Positions 11,101 to 19,900 of a stretch of 64,000 nucleotides of DNA are shown here, in pieces. The stretch's first letter is position 1; each line of letters opens with the position of its first letter. The stretch comes from an uncultured Saprospiraceae bacterium (lineage in GTDB: Bacteria; Bacteroidota; Bacteroidia; Chitinophagales; Saprospiraceae). The notes under the pieces were generated by a model. It did no database searches, was not told where the DNA came from, and saw nothing but the letters and a program-made list of their open reading frames with translations. The position numbers were made by a program, and so were the translations under genes. Location: assembly GCA_938007965.1 (NCBI GenBank), contig CALLMH010000045.1, forward strand, positions 22,445-86,444. The letters run 5' to 3'.

Positions 11101-12798
11101 GCTGGTGCGACCACTACACAAATGTGTGATGATGGCGATCCGAATACTGTCAATGATATGGAAACTATTTTGACGTGTGATGGCTCGATTTGTATTCCAT
11201 GTAGTGGAACACCTGCAGATTGTGATATGGGAGCTACTTCGGTACAGCCATGTGATGACAACAATCCGTGTACTATAAATGATGAGGAAACGGTATTAGA
11301 TAGTGACGGTACGATCTGTGTACCATGTGCAGGAACAGTCTTCGATTGTAATACTCCAGGAGCGACCACTACACAGATGTGTGATGATGGAGATCCAAAT
11401 ACTATAAATGATATGGAAACGATATTGACCTGTGATGGCTCGATCTGCGTTCCATGTTCAGGAACAGCGGTAGATTGTGATACGGGAACGACATCGGTAC
11501 AGCCATGTGATGACAACAATCCATGTACTATAAATGATGAGGAAACGGTATTAGATAGTGATGGTACGATCTGTGTACCATGTGCAGGAACAGTCGTTGA
11601 TTGTAATACTGCAGGAGCGACCACTACACAAATGTGTGATGATGGCGATCCGAATACTATCAATGATATGGAAACGATATTGACGTGTGATGGCTCGATC
11701 TGTATTCCATGTAGTGGAACACCTTCAGATTGTGATACGGGTATGACATCAGTACAGCCATGTGACGATAATAATCCATGTACTATAAATGATGAAGAGA
11801 CCATACTAGATAGTGATGGAACTGTCTGTGTACCATGTGCAGGAACAGTCGTCGATTGTAACACAGCTGGTGCGACCACTACACAAATGTGTGATGATGG
11901 CGACCCGAATACTATCAATGATATGGAAACGATTTTGACCTGTGATGGCTCGATCTGCGTTCCATGTTCAGGAACAGCGGTAGATTGTGATATGGGAGCT
12001 ACTTCGGTACAGCCATGTGATGACAACAATCCGTGTACTATAAATGATGAGGAAACGGTATTAGATAGTGACGGTACGATCTGTGTACCGTGTGCAGGAA
12101 CACTTGTTGATTGCGATGCGGCTATGACTTCGGTGCAACCATGCGATGATGGTGATCCATGTACGATTAATGATATACAAGTTGTCCTTAATTGCGATGG
12201 TAGCGTTTGCGAGCCATGTATGGGAGAAGATATTATTTTCTTAGTAGATTTTGCAGAAGATAATGAATATGAGGTTGCAGTTGGGGAGTCAGTAACTGGA
12301 AACCTACTACTTAATGATGATTTAGATAATATAAATGACCCTATTGTTCAACTAACTACTAATCCTATTTTTGGAGAAATGTCTATAAATCAAGATGGCT
12401 CCTTTGAGTATACTCCAGAAATAGATTTTTCTGAGACAGAAGAATTTGATTATATTGTTTGTTCTACTGATTGTGCGGAAGAATGTGCTTCGGCTACAGT
12501 AGTCATTAATATAATTGATGATACTGAATTATTTGTTCCAGATGCAATTAGCCCGAATGGAGATGGAATCAATGATACTTGGATTATCCCAGGTTTATTG
12601 GATAGCGAACGACGTAAATTGACCGTGATAAATAGATGGGGAGATGTTGTCTACGAGGCTGATCCGTATAATAATGATTGGGATGGATCCAATAGTAACA
12701 GCGGAAAACCTTTGCCAGAAGGGACTTATTATTACCTGTTAAGGCATGATTTGGTGCCGGGAGCATTAGCTCAGGGAACAATTACAATTATTAGATAA
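8107..12798 (+). CDS. Giant Cys-rich repeat surface protein with T9SS type B (CHU_C) tail
   Basis: 1563 residues. A signal peptide (about 1-26) is followed by a beta-helix-like region (about 30-340, starting WSGAGDGTTWSDGNNW). Next come seven 26-residue MopE-like repeats (about 348-529, core DADCDGVPTSEDCDDND, rich in Asp and probably metal-binding), then twenty Cys-rich units of about 40 residues (about 538-1375, core CDDGDPCTINDxETIL...DGSxCxPCxG). A cadherin/Big-like domain (about 1380-1470) and a gliding-motility-associated C-terminal domain (about 1475-1563, with ISPNGDGIND and INRWGDVVYE) follow. The tail directs export and surface attachment through the type IX system, and the PorP/SprF-like gene 11 bp downstream is the usual partner of such tails. 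Function is unknown: an adhesin, matrix or calcium/copper-binding filament is plausible. The repeats are recently amplified (see the repeat entries). Confidence 0.93.
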   Translation: MKKIYSYRREIILLLSLIAFSYSAQSQVSITWSGAGDGTTWSDGNNWNGGVVPGIGQNAVFQDFDATVNFTTSPTVDIIDVRAGRNVTLNVGGQTLNIGAPNKSNVVKVNTNSILEITSGTVNVTADLNRDAIQFRGAGGILNMGAGLSLNVIGRKGFASNSSTSSGQINNSGEINILNVTNNDGISLNPNTQLTLLNDFCAVINLGNSKIKGFTSSAPWSSITNNGLITYTGTGAGGGVTVNNGNQATNNGFYDYPNGANFATGNNGNLGIVIDNGVDINEVVDADGSCIIDLTSGTEGMVAYSWNSGTTNDADGSLDISGAGLPSSGGTISVTSCFNISISVININDSDCDGVPMGEDCDDNDASNTNSNVNDADCDGIPTSEDCDDNDPSNTNSILIDADCDGVPTSEDCDDNDATNTNTNINDADCDGVPTSEDCDDNDPMNTNSNVNDADCDGIPTSEDCDDNDPLNTNSNVNDADCDGVPTSEDCDDNDPLNTNSNVNDADCDGVPTSEDCDDNDPFNTLGSTCLIGPTTTAPCDDGNPCTINDMITTLDCDGSICVPCSGDPAPCGTDGTCELVVSCDDGDPCTINDVETILQSDGSVCIPCAGIEQDCETGSTTIQPCDDNDPCTINDQEEILNCDGSICVPCAGVVQDCSNGSISIVDCDDGDPSTVDDVEIILDCDGSICIPCMGVSDDCAVGETITQSCNDGNPCTVQDEEVVLVSDGSICVPCAGIQAPCGTDDSCELTVGCDDGDPCTFNDQETILLSDNTVCVPCAGTPESCDEGSTTIQSCDDGNPCTVDDLEEILDCDGSICVPCQGILQDCTDGPTTVQPCDDGNPNTVDDVETILDCDGSICTPCAGVDGDCNTGATSVQNCDDGDPCTVDDIETILDSNGTICIPCQGTLQDCSDGPTSVQPCNDGNPNTINDMETILTCDGSICIPCAGTAVDCDTGTTSVQPCDDNNPCTINDEETILDSDGTVCIPCVGTVVDCNTAGATTTQMCDDGDPNTVNDMETILTCDGSICIPCSGTPADCDMGATSVQPCDDNNPCTINDEETVLDSDGTICVPCAGTVFDCNTPGATTTQMCDDGDPNTINDMETILTCDGSICVPCSGTAVDCDTGTTSVQPCDDNNPCTINDEETVLDSDGTICVPCAGTVVDCNTAGATTTQMCDDGDPNTINDMETILTCDGSICIPCSGTPSDCDTGMTSVQPCDDNNPCTINDEETILDSDGTVCVPCAGTVVDCNTAGATTTQMCDDGDPNTINDMETILTCDGSICVPCSGTAVDCDMGATSVQPCDDNNPCTINDEETVLDSDGTICVPCAGTLVDCDAAMTSVQPCDDGDPCTINDIQVVLNCDGSVCEPCMGEDIIFLVDFAEDNEYEVAVGESVTGNLLLNDDLDNINDPIVQLTTNPIFGEMSINQDGSFEYTPEIDFSETEEFDYIVCSTDCAEECASATVVINIIDDTELFVPDAISPNGDGINDTWIIPGLLDSERRKLTVINRWGDVVYEADPYNNDWDGSNSNSGKPLPEGTYYYLLRHDLVPGALAQGTITIIR
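9148..9693 (+). repeat. Seven in-frame 78-bp repeats (MopE-like metal-binding units)
   Basis: Seven direct 78-bp units run without spacers from 9148. Each encodes 26 residues of the form NDADCDGVPTSEDCDDNDP plus NTNSNV. Units 4-7 are nearly identical in protein, while their DNA differs mainly at silent positions. The pattern DxDxDG plus EDCDDND resembles the putative metal-binding motif of MopE (PF11617) and thrombospondin type 3 calcium sites. Confidence 0.9.
9720..12231 (+). repeat. Twenty Cys-rich ~40-residue tandem units with a 255-bp higher-order repeat
   Basis: Twenty units ending in PC-x-G can be counted. The later ones alternate between two types (PCDDNNPCTINDEET and MCDDGDPNTINDMET), forming a composite 85-residue, 255-bp period. 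Matching positions fall at 10981, 11236, 11491, 11746 and 12001, i.e. four full composite copies and a partial fifth. Near-identity between copies points to recent unequal recombination, and the copy number probably varies between strains. Early units (9720-10900) are more diverged. Confidence 0.9.
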
Positions 12799-12809
12799 AA
12801 TAGAATTTT

Positions 12810-13709
12810 ATGAAAAAAATAAGCTTATGTTTATATCTTATGATTTTGATTTTACCATTTTTAAGTGGTCAACAGTTGCCCCTATTACAACAACAGATTG
12901 AACATCGAAATCCAGCTTTTTTGCCTGCAAATTTTCAAAAGTATGATTATACTACACAAGCGTCTTTAGGATATAATTACCAATGGGTCGGATTGGAAGG
13001 TGCTCCTCGCACTATTTCAGGCGATTTTACCAACTGGGATGATGACTATAGTTTGTTGTATGGAGGAAATATTCTTCATGATGAGACAGGCCCCACTCAA
13101 TTTACTAGCGTTTCTGGAAAGATTGGGTATGGAATACAACTCACAAGAGAATGGTTTTTGACCGGTGCTATAAATGGAGGGTTGGTTCACTATCGAATTG
13201 AAGGGGACCAATTAAATTTTTTAGATCCTGGAGACTTTACGGAAGTGGGATCTAGTAAAATTTATCCTGACATCTCTTTAGGGAGTATGCTGTATTTTAA
13301 AGATAAATACTACGTGGGTTTTTCAATTCCTCAGCTTTTCGGATTGAATCTGGGATTTGACGGACAAAACGGAGATTATAATATTCACCGAGATAGACAT
13401 TACTACGGAGTTGCTGGAGTGCGTTTTGATTTACTTATGGATTCTTGGTTGGATATTTCGTCTGAAGTACAATATCTACCTCAAGTGCCTGTACTGTTTA
13501 ATGTTAATTTAGTACACGATTATAGAGGAATCTATTGGATTACCACAAGCTACTCGACTGCAAATCGTATGAGGCTTGGTGGTGGAATTTTCCATGATAT
13601 TGGAATAAATAGATTAAGCTTTGGTTATGTCTTTTCTAATTATTTTCAAAGTTATGGGCCTAGTTTTGGGAGTTCACACGAATTACAGATAGCTTACAGT
13701 TGGAATTAA
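12810..13709 (+). CDS. PorP/SprF-family type IX secretion membrane protein
   Basis: Outer-membrane beta-barrel of 299 residues with a cleavable signal (MKKISLCLYLMILILPFLSG) and the family N-terminus QQQIEHRNPAFLPAN (typically Y-x-x-NPA in PorP/SprF). Glycine- and aromatic-rich strands run to the C-terminus. PorP/SprF proteins sit beside genes for proteins with CHU_C (type B) tails and are needed to secrete or anchor them, as in the SprB-SprF pair. Here the gene starts 11 bp after the giant CHU_C protein, so it is very likely its dedicated partner and shares its promoter. A bidirectional terminator follows at 14119-14157. Confidence 0.9.
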   Translation: MKKISLCLYLMILILPFLSGQQLPLLQQQIEHRNPAFLPANFQKYDYTTQASLGYNYQWVGLEGAPRTISGDFTNWDDDYSLLYGGNILHDETGPTQFTSVSGKIGYGIQLTREWFLTGAINGGLVHYRIEGDQLNFLDPGDFTEVGSSKIYPDISLGSMLYFKDKYYVGFSIPQLFGLNLGFDGQNGDYNIHRDRHYYGVAGVRFDLLMDSWLDISSEVQYLPQVPVLFNVNLVHDYRGIYWITTSYSTANRMRLGGGIFHDIGINRLSFGYVFSNYFQSYGPSFGSSHELQIAYSWN

Positions 13710-13902
13710 ATTCTTCAGTCAAACTCATGATTGAAATAGGCTTTCCTATGTCTGATATAGATATAGTTTGGTTCCGCTATTAATCTCTTTTTAAGTATTA
13801 TGTTCTCTGTAGTACAATGAGATTTTTCACTAATACCAATTCAAGTATTTCCGTACATTTATATATAATGAGGGTACCCATTCAATCATCAACTATTTAA
13901 GG

Positions 13903-14111
13903 TAGGGATGTCCGTAAATAACGAATATCCTTATTCCATCACAGTTTTTCAAACTACTTCTTAAAAGATTACCCTTCCTATTGATGTTTTTAGCCTAAAA
14001 ACGGTGCTATTGTCTATCAAAAACTAAAGTGACTAAGGCCACTTTAACTTGATTCAGCATCTTTATAAAATGCCAATATTCAAAAAGTGCCCTTACTTTT
14101 GAACATCCCTA
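13903..14111. mobile_element. Possible MITE-like element with 11-bp terminal inverted repeats
   Basis: The ends TAGGGATGTCC (13903-13913) and GAACATCCCTA (14101-14111) are inverted repeats matching at 10 of 11 positions, enclosing about 209 bp with no open reading frame. A short internal palindrome (AAAGTGACTAAGGCCACTTT, near 14026-14045) is present. It sits in the 512-bp gap between two convergent genes. No clear target-site duplication is visible, so it could instead be a fortuitous match. Confidence 0.35.
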
Positions 14112-14118
14112 ATTAAAA

Positions 14119-14157
14119 AAAAAGCTAAAATACTCAACTTGAGTATTTTAGCTTTTT
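14119..14157. terminator. Bidirectional rho-independent terminator
   Basis: A 19-bp stem around a central C (AAAAAGCTAAAATACTCAA paired with its complement) has A-runs before and T-runs after, so it can work in both directions. It separates the convergent PorP/SprF gene and the ricin-like T9SS gene. The rest of the 13710-14221 gap holds only the MITE-like element. Confidence 0.85.
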
Positions 14158-14221
14158 GTATTGACTCTTGTCAAGAAGTTTATGCCAACTTTATTTAAAG
14201 TCGATCTAAGACCTATTGATT

Positions 14222-15205
14222 TTAGAAAACAATAATTCTTTTAACATCAGAGTTATCGTTTTGTTTTATGAAGTAGATTCCCTTTTCTAAATCCACTTTT
14301 ATTCTCTTTTCTGTTCCGCTTTTTAATAGCATTCCTTCTGAGTTGAATATTTGATAACCTTGCGGGCTTTCAATAGTCAAGGCTTCATTCTGTCTAACAG
14401 GATTTGGATATAGAACCAATGGTTTGATATCTAGACTAGACTTAACGCTGATAATTTCAGAAAAACTAAATCTACCATCTAGATCTACTTGCTTTAATTT
14501 ATAATAAGTAGTCTGATCGGCGCTCTCACGATCGAAAAACTCGTATCGGTTTTGCCCATCTATTTCTTTAAGACTTCCAATTTTTTGTAATTTATCAGGA
14601 TTATTTCCTTTCAGTATTTCGAAGTGGCTGTTATTTACTACATTATCCACTTCCCAAGTTAATTGAGTACCTGCCCTTACGCTTTGTGCTTTAAAACTAA
14701 CAAAATCAAGCGGTAATATTGCGGTTATGAGTTTCCATTGGCTATTCGGACCATCAGAATTATTAACCGTTACATCTCCATTTGCTCCTATAGTCATATC
14801 TCTATTATTCCCATTCAAATGTGTAAATACATAGAAATCACCGACTGCATCATACGTTACTGTCCAACTTTTATCAGCATCGTTTCTAGGTGGAGCAAAG
14901 TTAGTTCCTATGAGAGGCACGTTACTACCAGTTGCACGTAATATTCCTATACCACTACCAGAAGTAATTTGAGCGTCAATATTATAATTTCCTTGAGCAT
15001 TTAGTACGATTTGCCAATCGGTCGTTACATCGGTTGCTGGTGCAGTTGCGGACATTGTTGGAGGATTACCAGCGGTCAAGAATTCACCTGTACCACAATT
15101 TTGTAATTTGAAAATGTCAGCGGTAGGTAGTACACCCTGCGCTGTCAAAAAAAATGAAAAGAATGTAAAACAGCAAATGAGAAAACTAGTAAATGTATTT
15201 TTCAT
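14222..15205 (-). CDS. Secreted ricin-type lectin-like protein with T9SS type A sorting domain
   Basis: The 327-residue protein has a signal peptide (about 1-22) and a beta-trefoil-like N-terminal half (about 30-160). Three recurring blocks there (FKLQNCGTGEFL, WQIVLNAQGNYNID, WTVTYDAVGDFYVF, QWKLITA) resemble ricin-type carbohydrate-binding domains. Next comes a linker domain commonly found before T9SS tails (LPLDFVSFKAQ, LTWEVDNVVNNSHFEI, YYKLKQVDLDGRFSFSEI). The C-terminal type A sorting domain (about 250-327) has VLYPNPVRQ and ends DVKRIIVF. It is probably secreted to the surface and binds a glycan. It is monocistronic, with its own copy of the locus operator 74 bp upstream. The ligand is not known. 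Confidence 0.82.
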   Translation of the reverse strand: MKNTFTSFLICCFTFFSFFLTAQGVLPTADIFKLQNCGTGEFLTAGNPPTMSATAPATDVTTDWQIVLNAQGNYNIDAQITSGSGIGILRATGSNVPLIGTNFAPPRNDADKSWTVTYDAVGDFYVFTHLNGNNRDMTIGANGDVTVNNSDGPNSQWKLITAILPLDFVSFKAQSVRAGTQLTWEVDNVVNNSHFEILKGNNPDKLQKIGSLKEIDGQNRYEFFDRESADQTTYYKLKQVDLDGRFSFSEIISVKSSLDIKPLVLYPNPVRQNEALTIESPQGYQIFNSEGMLLKSGTEKRIKVDLEKGIYFIKQNDNSDVKRIIVF

Positions 15206-15247
15206 GTTTGTTTTTTTTGTGAGATAATTTTTATTAATTGTTTCGTA

Positions 15248-15294
15248 TAAAAATAGGGTGCTTTAATTCTGAAAGTATCCTGTACTGTGCTGTA
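15248..15294 (-). promoter_or_regulatory. Locus operator and promoter of the ricin-like T9SS gene
   Basis: The coding strand shows TACAGC (15294-15289) and, 10 bp on, TACAGGAT (15284-15277). The -7-like octamer TATTTTTA lies at 15255-15248 after a 23-bp spacer. It serves only the 14222-15205 gene, because the BNR_4 gene upstream ends at 15504. The remainder of the 15206-15503 gap shows no gene. Confidence 0.72.
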
Positions 15295-15503
15295 TCTTTA
15301 AAAATAAATATAATTTTTTTAATATGTTTTGAATAAAAAACCTATTTGAAACGTGAATATCTACTATTTTGAGATATCTATTTGTAGTTTTATAATATCA
15401 GGTGTCTACGGCTGTTTCACGAATAAACTACTGCAGAAAATATTGAATTCTTGTAATTATGCTGAAGACGAAACTGCAAATTTTTGGTTCTTTTTACTTA
15501 TTA

Positions 15504-16901
15504 TTATTTAATTTTTCGCTTGATAACCCCACCATCGCCTATAAGATACATCTTTCTAAAGTATGTGCCTTCTAACTTCTCAGCAGCTATAATTCTTGCA
15601 TCAGGATGTGGATTGTCGATAAGCGCAGAGATGACAAAACCTGAATCTTCTCGCTGTAAAATAGTTTTTGCTTTTTTGAAAGATCCACCTCCGTCAGAAC
15701 TATCCCACCTACTTATTTGGCCAACATTATCGCTGGTTTTACTTTCTAGATATAGGCTTATCTCCTTTTCTGATTTTACTTCCAAATCTCCACCTCCTTT
15801 AGGAATATTTGCCGTATTACTTTGCAGCCATTTTTGTCCATTCCATCGGAAATGTTGAATGCGTTTAGGACCACTTCTTCTGGCACCGACATCAGGACCA
15901 ACCATGACACAAACATGTGGATTCCCATTCGGTTCTACATCTGTTATCGCTTGAAAAGTCCAATCATCAGAAATGTCTTTTATCAATGTTTTTTCATCCG
16001 CCATTTCTTTAGTGAGTGGCATTTCTAAGCTTTCATTTCTGACATTTTTCCACGCTCCTGTCTTTGTATCAAAAACCATGTAATACAAATTATGTCGCTC
16101 TGCGATATGACCACGTTTGTCTTGACGGTTTTTGTTATCTCTACAAAGGTGGTAATCATAAGCCACAATCAAATCGTCTCCTTTACCCTTTGAAATCCAA
16201 GGATACCAAGAGTCTTCAGCTTCTATATCTGTCCTTCGTTTGTGTTTTAAAAAGGAAACTGGCGCATCAAAATTAAGACCATTGTCGGTAGATTTTTGAT
16301 AAATCCAATCGCTGCGATGCGCACCATGACGATAAAACAAATATATATCGCCATTATCCATTTTTACAAATTGATTATAAGTGCCAAAGGGCGGAATGTT
16401 ATCCAGTATTTTCCAACTAGAAATATCTAAAGGCTTTTTGGATACTGCATGCAAATTTCTTCCATAATGATGATTTCCTAAAGAATTTTCACCTTGTTCT
16501 CTCATGCCGCCATGACCGCCAAAGGTAATATGAATATAGTCCGCATCATCAATAATCATAGAAGGCTTGCCGTGGTTATCTATTAACTTCTTGCGATTAG
16601 GATCTTTCCCCATTTCGCTTATACCCGCCTGATAGGGGCCTTTCCATTCTTCAGTTTCGTGATTATAAGCGGCGACATAAGGGTCTTCCAATGGTCCTTG
16701 ATAGCATACGTAGGTTACTCCTTTATGGAAGATTCCGGCTGGATGCTGAACCAGCGCTACCGCATTTCCAAAACCATTATCAGCAAAATAATCTACTTTC
16801 GAATACTCTTTTTTTTCGTTGGAAATAACTTTGGTTTGCGAGTTGCAAGCCAAAAGGATGACAAAAAAGCTCATCATCAATCCCAGTTGTTTTTTAATCA
16901 T
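15504..16901 (-). CDS. BNR_4 beta-propeller lipoprotein, possible ulvan lyase (PL24/PL25-like)
   Basis: The 465-residue protein has a lipoprotein signal (Cys19, LLAC) and a propeller of the BNR_4 type (PF15892). Motifs include AVALVQHPAGIFHKGVTYVCYQG, YIHITFGGHGG, GNHHYGRNLHAV, FYRHGAHRSDW and AYDYHLCRD. The ulvan lyase families PL24 and PL25 are seven-bladed propellers commonly annotated as BNR_4 proteins, with His/Tyr/Arg active sites. The conserved His- and Tyr-rich motifs and the sulfatase and rhamnosidase neighbours make such a role plausible, but family membership was not tested. The gene overlaps the GH106 stop by 4 bp (ATGA), so it is translationally coupled and is the last gene of the GH2-sulfatase-GH106-BNR operon. 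Confidence 0.75.
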   Translation of the reverse strand: MIKKQLGLMMSFFVILLACNSQTKVISNEKKEYSKVDYFADNGFGNAVALVQHPAGIFHKGVTYVCYQGPLEDPYVAAYNHETEEWKGPYQAGISEMGKDPNRKKLIDNHGKPSMIIDDADYIHITFGGHGGMREQGENSLGNHHYGRNLHAVSKKPLDISSWKILDNIPPFGTYNQFVKMDNGDIYLFYRHGAHRSDWIYQKSTDNGLNFDAPVSFLKHKRRTDIEAEDSWYPWISKGKGDDLIVAYDYHLCRDNKNRQDKRGHIAERHNLYYMVFDTKTGAWKNVRNESLEMPLTKEMADEKTLIKDISDDWTFQAITDVEPNGNPHVCVMVGPDVGARRSGPKRIQHFRWNGQKWLQSNTANIPKGGGDLEVKSEKEISLYLESKTSDNVGQISRWDSSDGGGSFKKAKTILQREDSGFVISALIDNPHPDARIIAAEKLEGTYFRKMYLIGDGGVIKRKIK

Positions 16902-19900
16902 TTTTGAAGATTTACTTTTTTGAAAATTATAACTTTTACAGGACCTAGCAAGCCTGACATTTTCAAGTCATCTTCTTTGCTCCAATGTTTAAAAGAAGAA
17001 AAGCTTTTGCGTTCAGAAGATCTTTTGGTTTCTTTCAAAAGCCATTCAGGTAGGCGTTTTATTTTTTTTCCTTTACGTTCAAAATCTAAAGGTATGTGTT
17101 CATCACCAATCAATCTATTCGCCCATAAATTTGTCACTTTAACTTCGATGGTGTTATTACCGTTCCTGATAAATTCATCTATAGGAACTCTAAAAGGAGC
17201 TTTCCATAAAGTGCCCACATTTTTTCCATTTATTATAACTTCTGCTATCACTCGAACACTGCCCAAGTCCAAGACTATATCTGTTTCAGCGTTTATTAAT
17301 GCTTCTGATAGTTCAATTTGATTACGATAAGTCGCTGTACCTGAAAAATATTGTATCTCTTTGTCAAATGAATTAGACCATGAAGCCAATTTCTTGAATC
17401 TCACATTCTTAGCTGCGCCCAACCTGTTAGGAAACGTCACATCCCAAGCACCCGATAATTCTATGGGAGCGGGAACAGATTTTACTTTCGCAGATTTTGT
17501 TTCTCCTGATAGGGTAGTAAAGCTTATTTTCCCTGCATTTGGCGTCACCCAATTGATGTCATTATTATCATAAAGCAATTTTGGTTTGGCATTGTCTTTT
17601 GCCAAATTACACACTTGTCCTTTGGGAATAATAACGCTATGTTCCTCGCCGGCCGTTTCATAAGTAATTTTCAAGGAGGAATTGTTTCCGTCAGGTATTT
17701 TATTTCCAATTAATATATTGTTGACTGGAACATGATAAATTCCTGCAGCAACTTGTTTTTTTACGTACTCCGTGACATCGTAAGTATTATAACTTTTCGG
17801 AACACCTTTCGTTTCTGCTTTAAACTTTCCAAAAATTGCCTTTAAAACTTTTAACTCCTGACCATCAGCATCGACTTCTATATGTTCCCGTTCTTCGGCG
17901 TACAAAATCTCTTGGATATCCCCAATTTGATACGCCATTCTAAACTCTTTTTTGTAACCCATTGCTGGATCACAATCACAAAAAGCACGCGTTATCTTAA
18001 AGTCTAATTTTCCGTCATTTACGGCGTCATTTACTCTATCCGTAATGTCTATCAAGCCCTCCTGTAAAAACGTACCATATTCAGCTTTTATGATTTTTAA
18101 GTTGGAAAGTGCTTCTGCTTTTGGTGCATTAATCTGCATTTTAGCATTTAGCAATTGGGTAGGATTTGTCGGTTTTCTAAAAATAATAAAGGCAGATTCC
18201 TCCATTCCTAATTGGATTGGTAGTGTAGTCGTTCCGTTTTGATTTTCTTCAAATACGACCAAGTCTTTTATTTCTCCTTTTTCTGCATCCCAGATTTCGG
18301 CTTGCCTTCCCGTAACTCGAAAACTTATCCTAAGTTCCCTACTTTCTTTTCTTGTATTAGCGACAAAGTAAATATCGACTTCCTCTTTTTGTCTATGCAT
18401 AAAGCTGAGGTCGGTTTTATCCTCGCTTTCTATTTTAAAATCAGGTGTTTTGTTTTTTAAAAAATCAGCAATAGACATCTCTTTTACCAAACCAGTTGAC
18501 CACAATTCATCCGCATAGTTTTTAACGAGTTTATCGCAAGTCGGATAATTACTCAAACTCGGAGATTGAGTAGGTTTATGACCAATCACTTTTGCGCCAT
18601 TTGTAACTAATTCTTTTACTTTTTCAATATTTTCTGGCTTGATAAAATCAGAATTTGGTAAAACTAAAACTTCGTAGCTATTGCCAACAGAAGAGTAAAT
18701 TGTCCCATTTTTAACCGATAAATCTTTAATTTTATTTGCACCAATCAAATCATAATCAAAACCCATTTTTTTAATTTCAGGTTTTAAAAATGCCGTGTTC
18801 GGAGATGATTCTCCTGTAAATACTAAAACGTCAGCCACATTTTTTCCCTCCTGCAATAAAAATTGAGATCGCCCCACATAATCCATATATGCTTTTCCTT
18901 GTTGCCACCAAGTATTCAATCGGTCAAATTCAGTTCCATGATAGCTCAATGCCAAGCCCGGACCTACATCCCAGGGCTGGTGCACATAAGTATGAAAAAT
19001 AAATCGGGTAATTCCCTCTGCCCAAGCCCTGTCACCGATAGATTTGATAGTAGCGGGATGCTGCTGCCAGCCTCCGATACCCGTAAAAGATTCCGCTCCG
19101 ACGATAGCACTTCCGTTCAAATGTGCGATAGACGAGACAAATTTGGGCGAATCAAAAAACGGGTAACCACCACTCCAAAATTCGCACATCACGATGTCTG
19201 CCGTCGCACCAACTTGCATATTATCGAAAGGCCCCCAATAAGGTTCTACAGAAAATTGCATCCCATATTTATGACAAAGGTCCCTGAAATGACCATAGTA
19301 GTTCTCGGCAATTAAATCGCCAATCGTCCTTCTGAAATCCCATAGAAAACGTTCTGATACTTCACCACTTTCTATATAATAGCCTGCTAAGGTTGGCAAA
19401 TAGGCAGTTAAATCATAGCCTCTTAAATCTTTAAATTGGCTTTCAAAACCAGCCGTCCAGTTGGTCGTTCCTACCTCATAACTATCAATCAAACAGTTAT
19501 TAACAGTACTCCCAATTAATTCTCCCAATTTGTCGATGATAGGTTGTATTCCGCCTTTCCAATAAGCATCCACCGCTGTCTTACTCATTTTGTCGACTTC
19601 TAAACCTTTGGCTTCGGGTGGGGCAGGGCGGTTTGTCGTACCAATAGGTGTGTGACCAAATCTTAAAATAATCCATTCGCCTTTCGGGGCATTCCATTCT
19701 AAAATTCCACTTTCAGAAAAATTATCGCTAAGATTAAGAACTGTTTCCTTTGAAATCACCGACGCCGCTGGTATCGTTTTCGTATCTGGCAATAAATGAT
19801 TGCGAATGCGTTCTGATAGTATTTTATAATCTAAGCCTTCTATTTTTTGGGCTTGCTTTGGTTTTGGAAATGCGAGTACCGCAATATCTTGATAATAGTC

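Noticed and set aside
8871..12029. Long minus-strand open frames (482 and 388 codons) opposite the giant repeat gene
   Set aside because: They exist only because the repeat codons lack stop complements in that frame. The products are low-complexity Ser/Gln repeats with no start context, and the plus-strand gene has clear domains.
13488..13500. CCTGTACTGTTT, resembling the locus operator
   Set aside because: It lies inside the PorP/SprF coding region, lacks the GAT extension and precedes no gene start. Single TACAGG hits are expected by chance at this length.
16937..16944. TACAGGAC on the plus strand
   Set aside because: It is within the GH106 coding sequence and opposite to it, with no rightward gene behind it.
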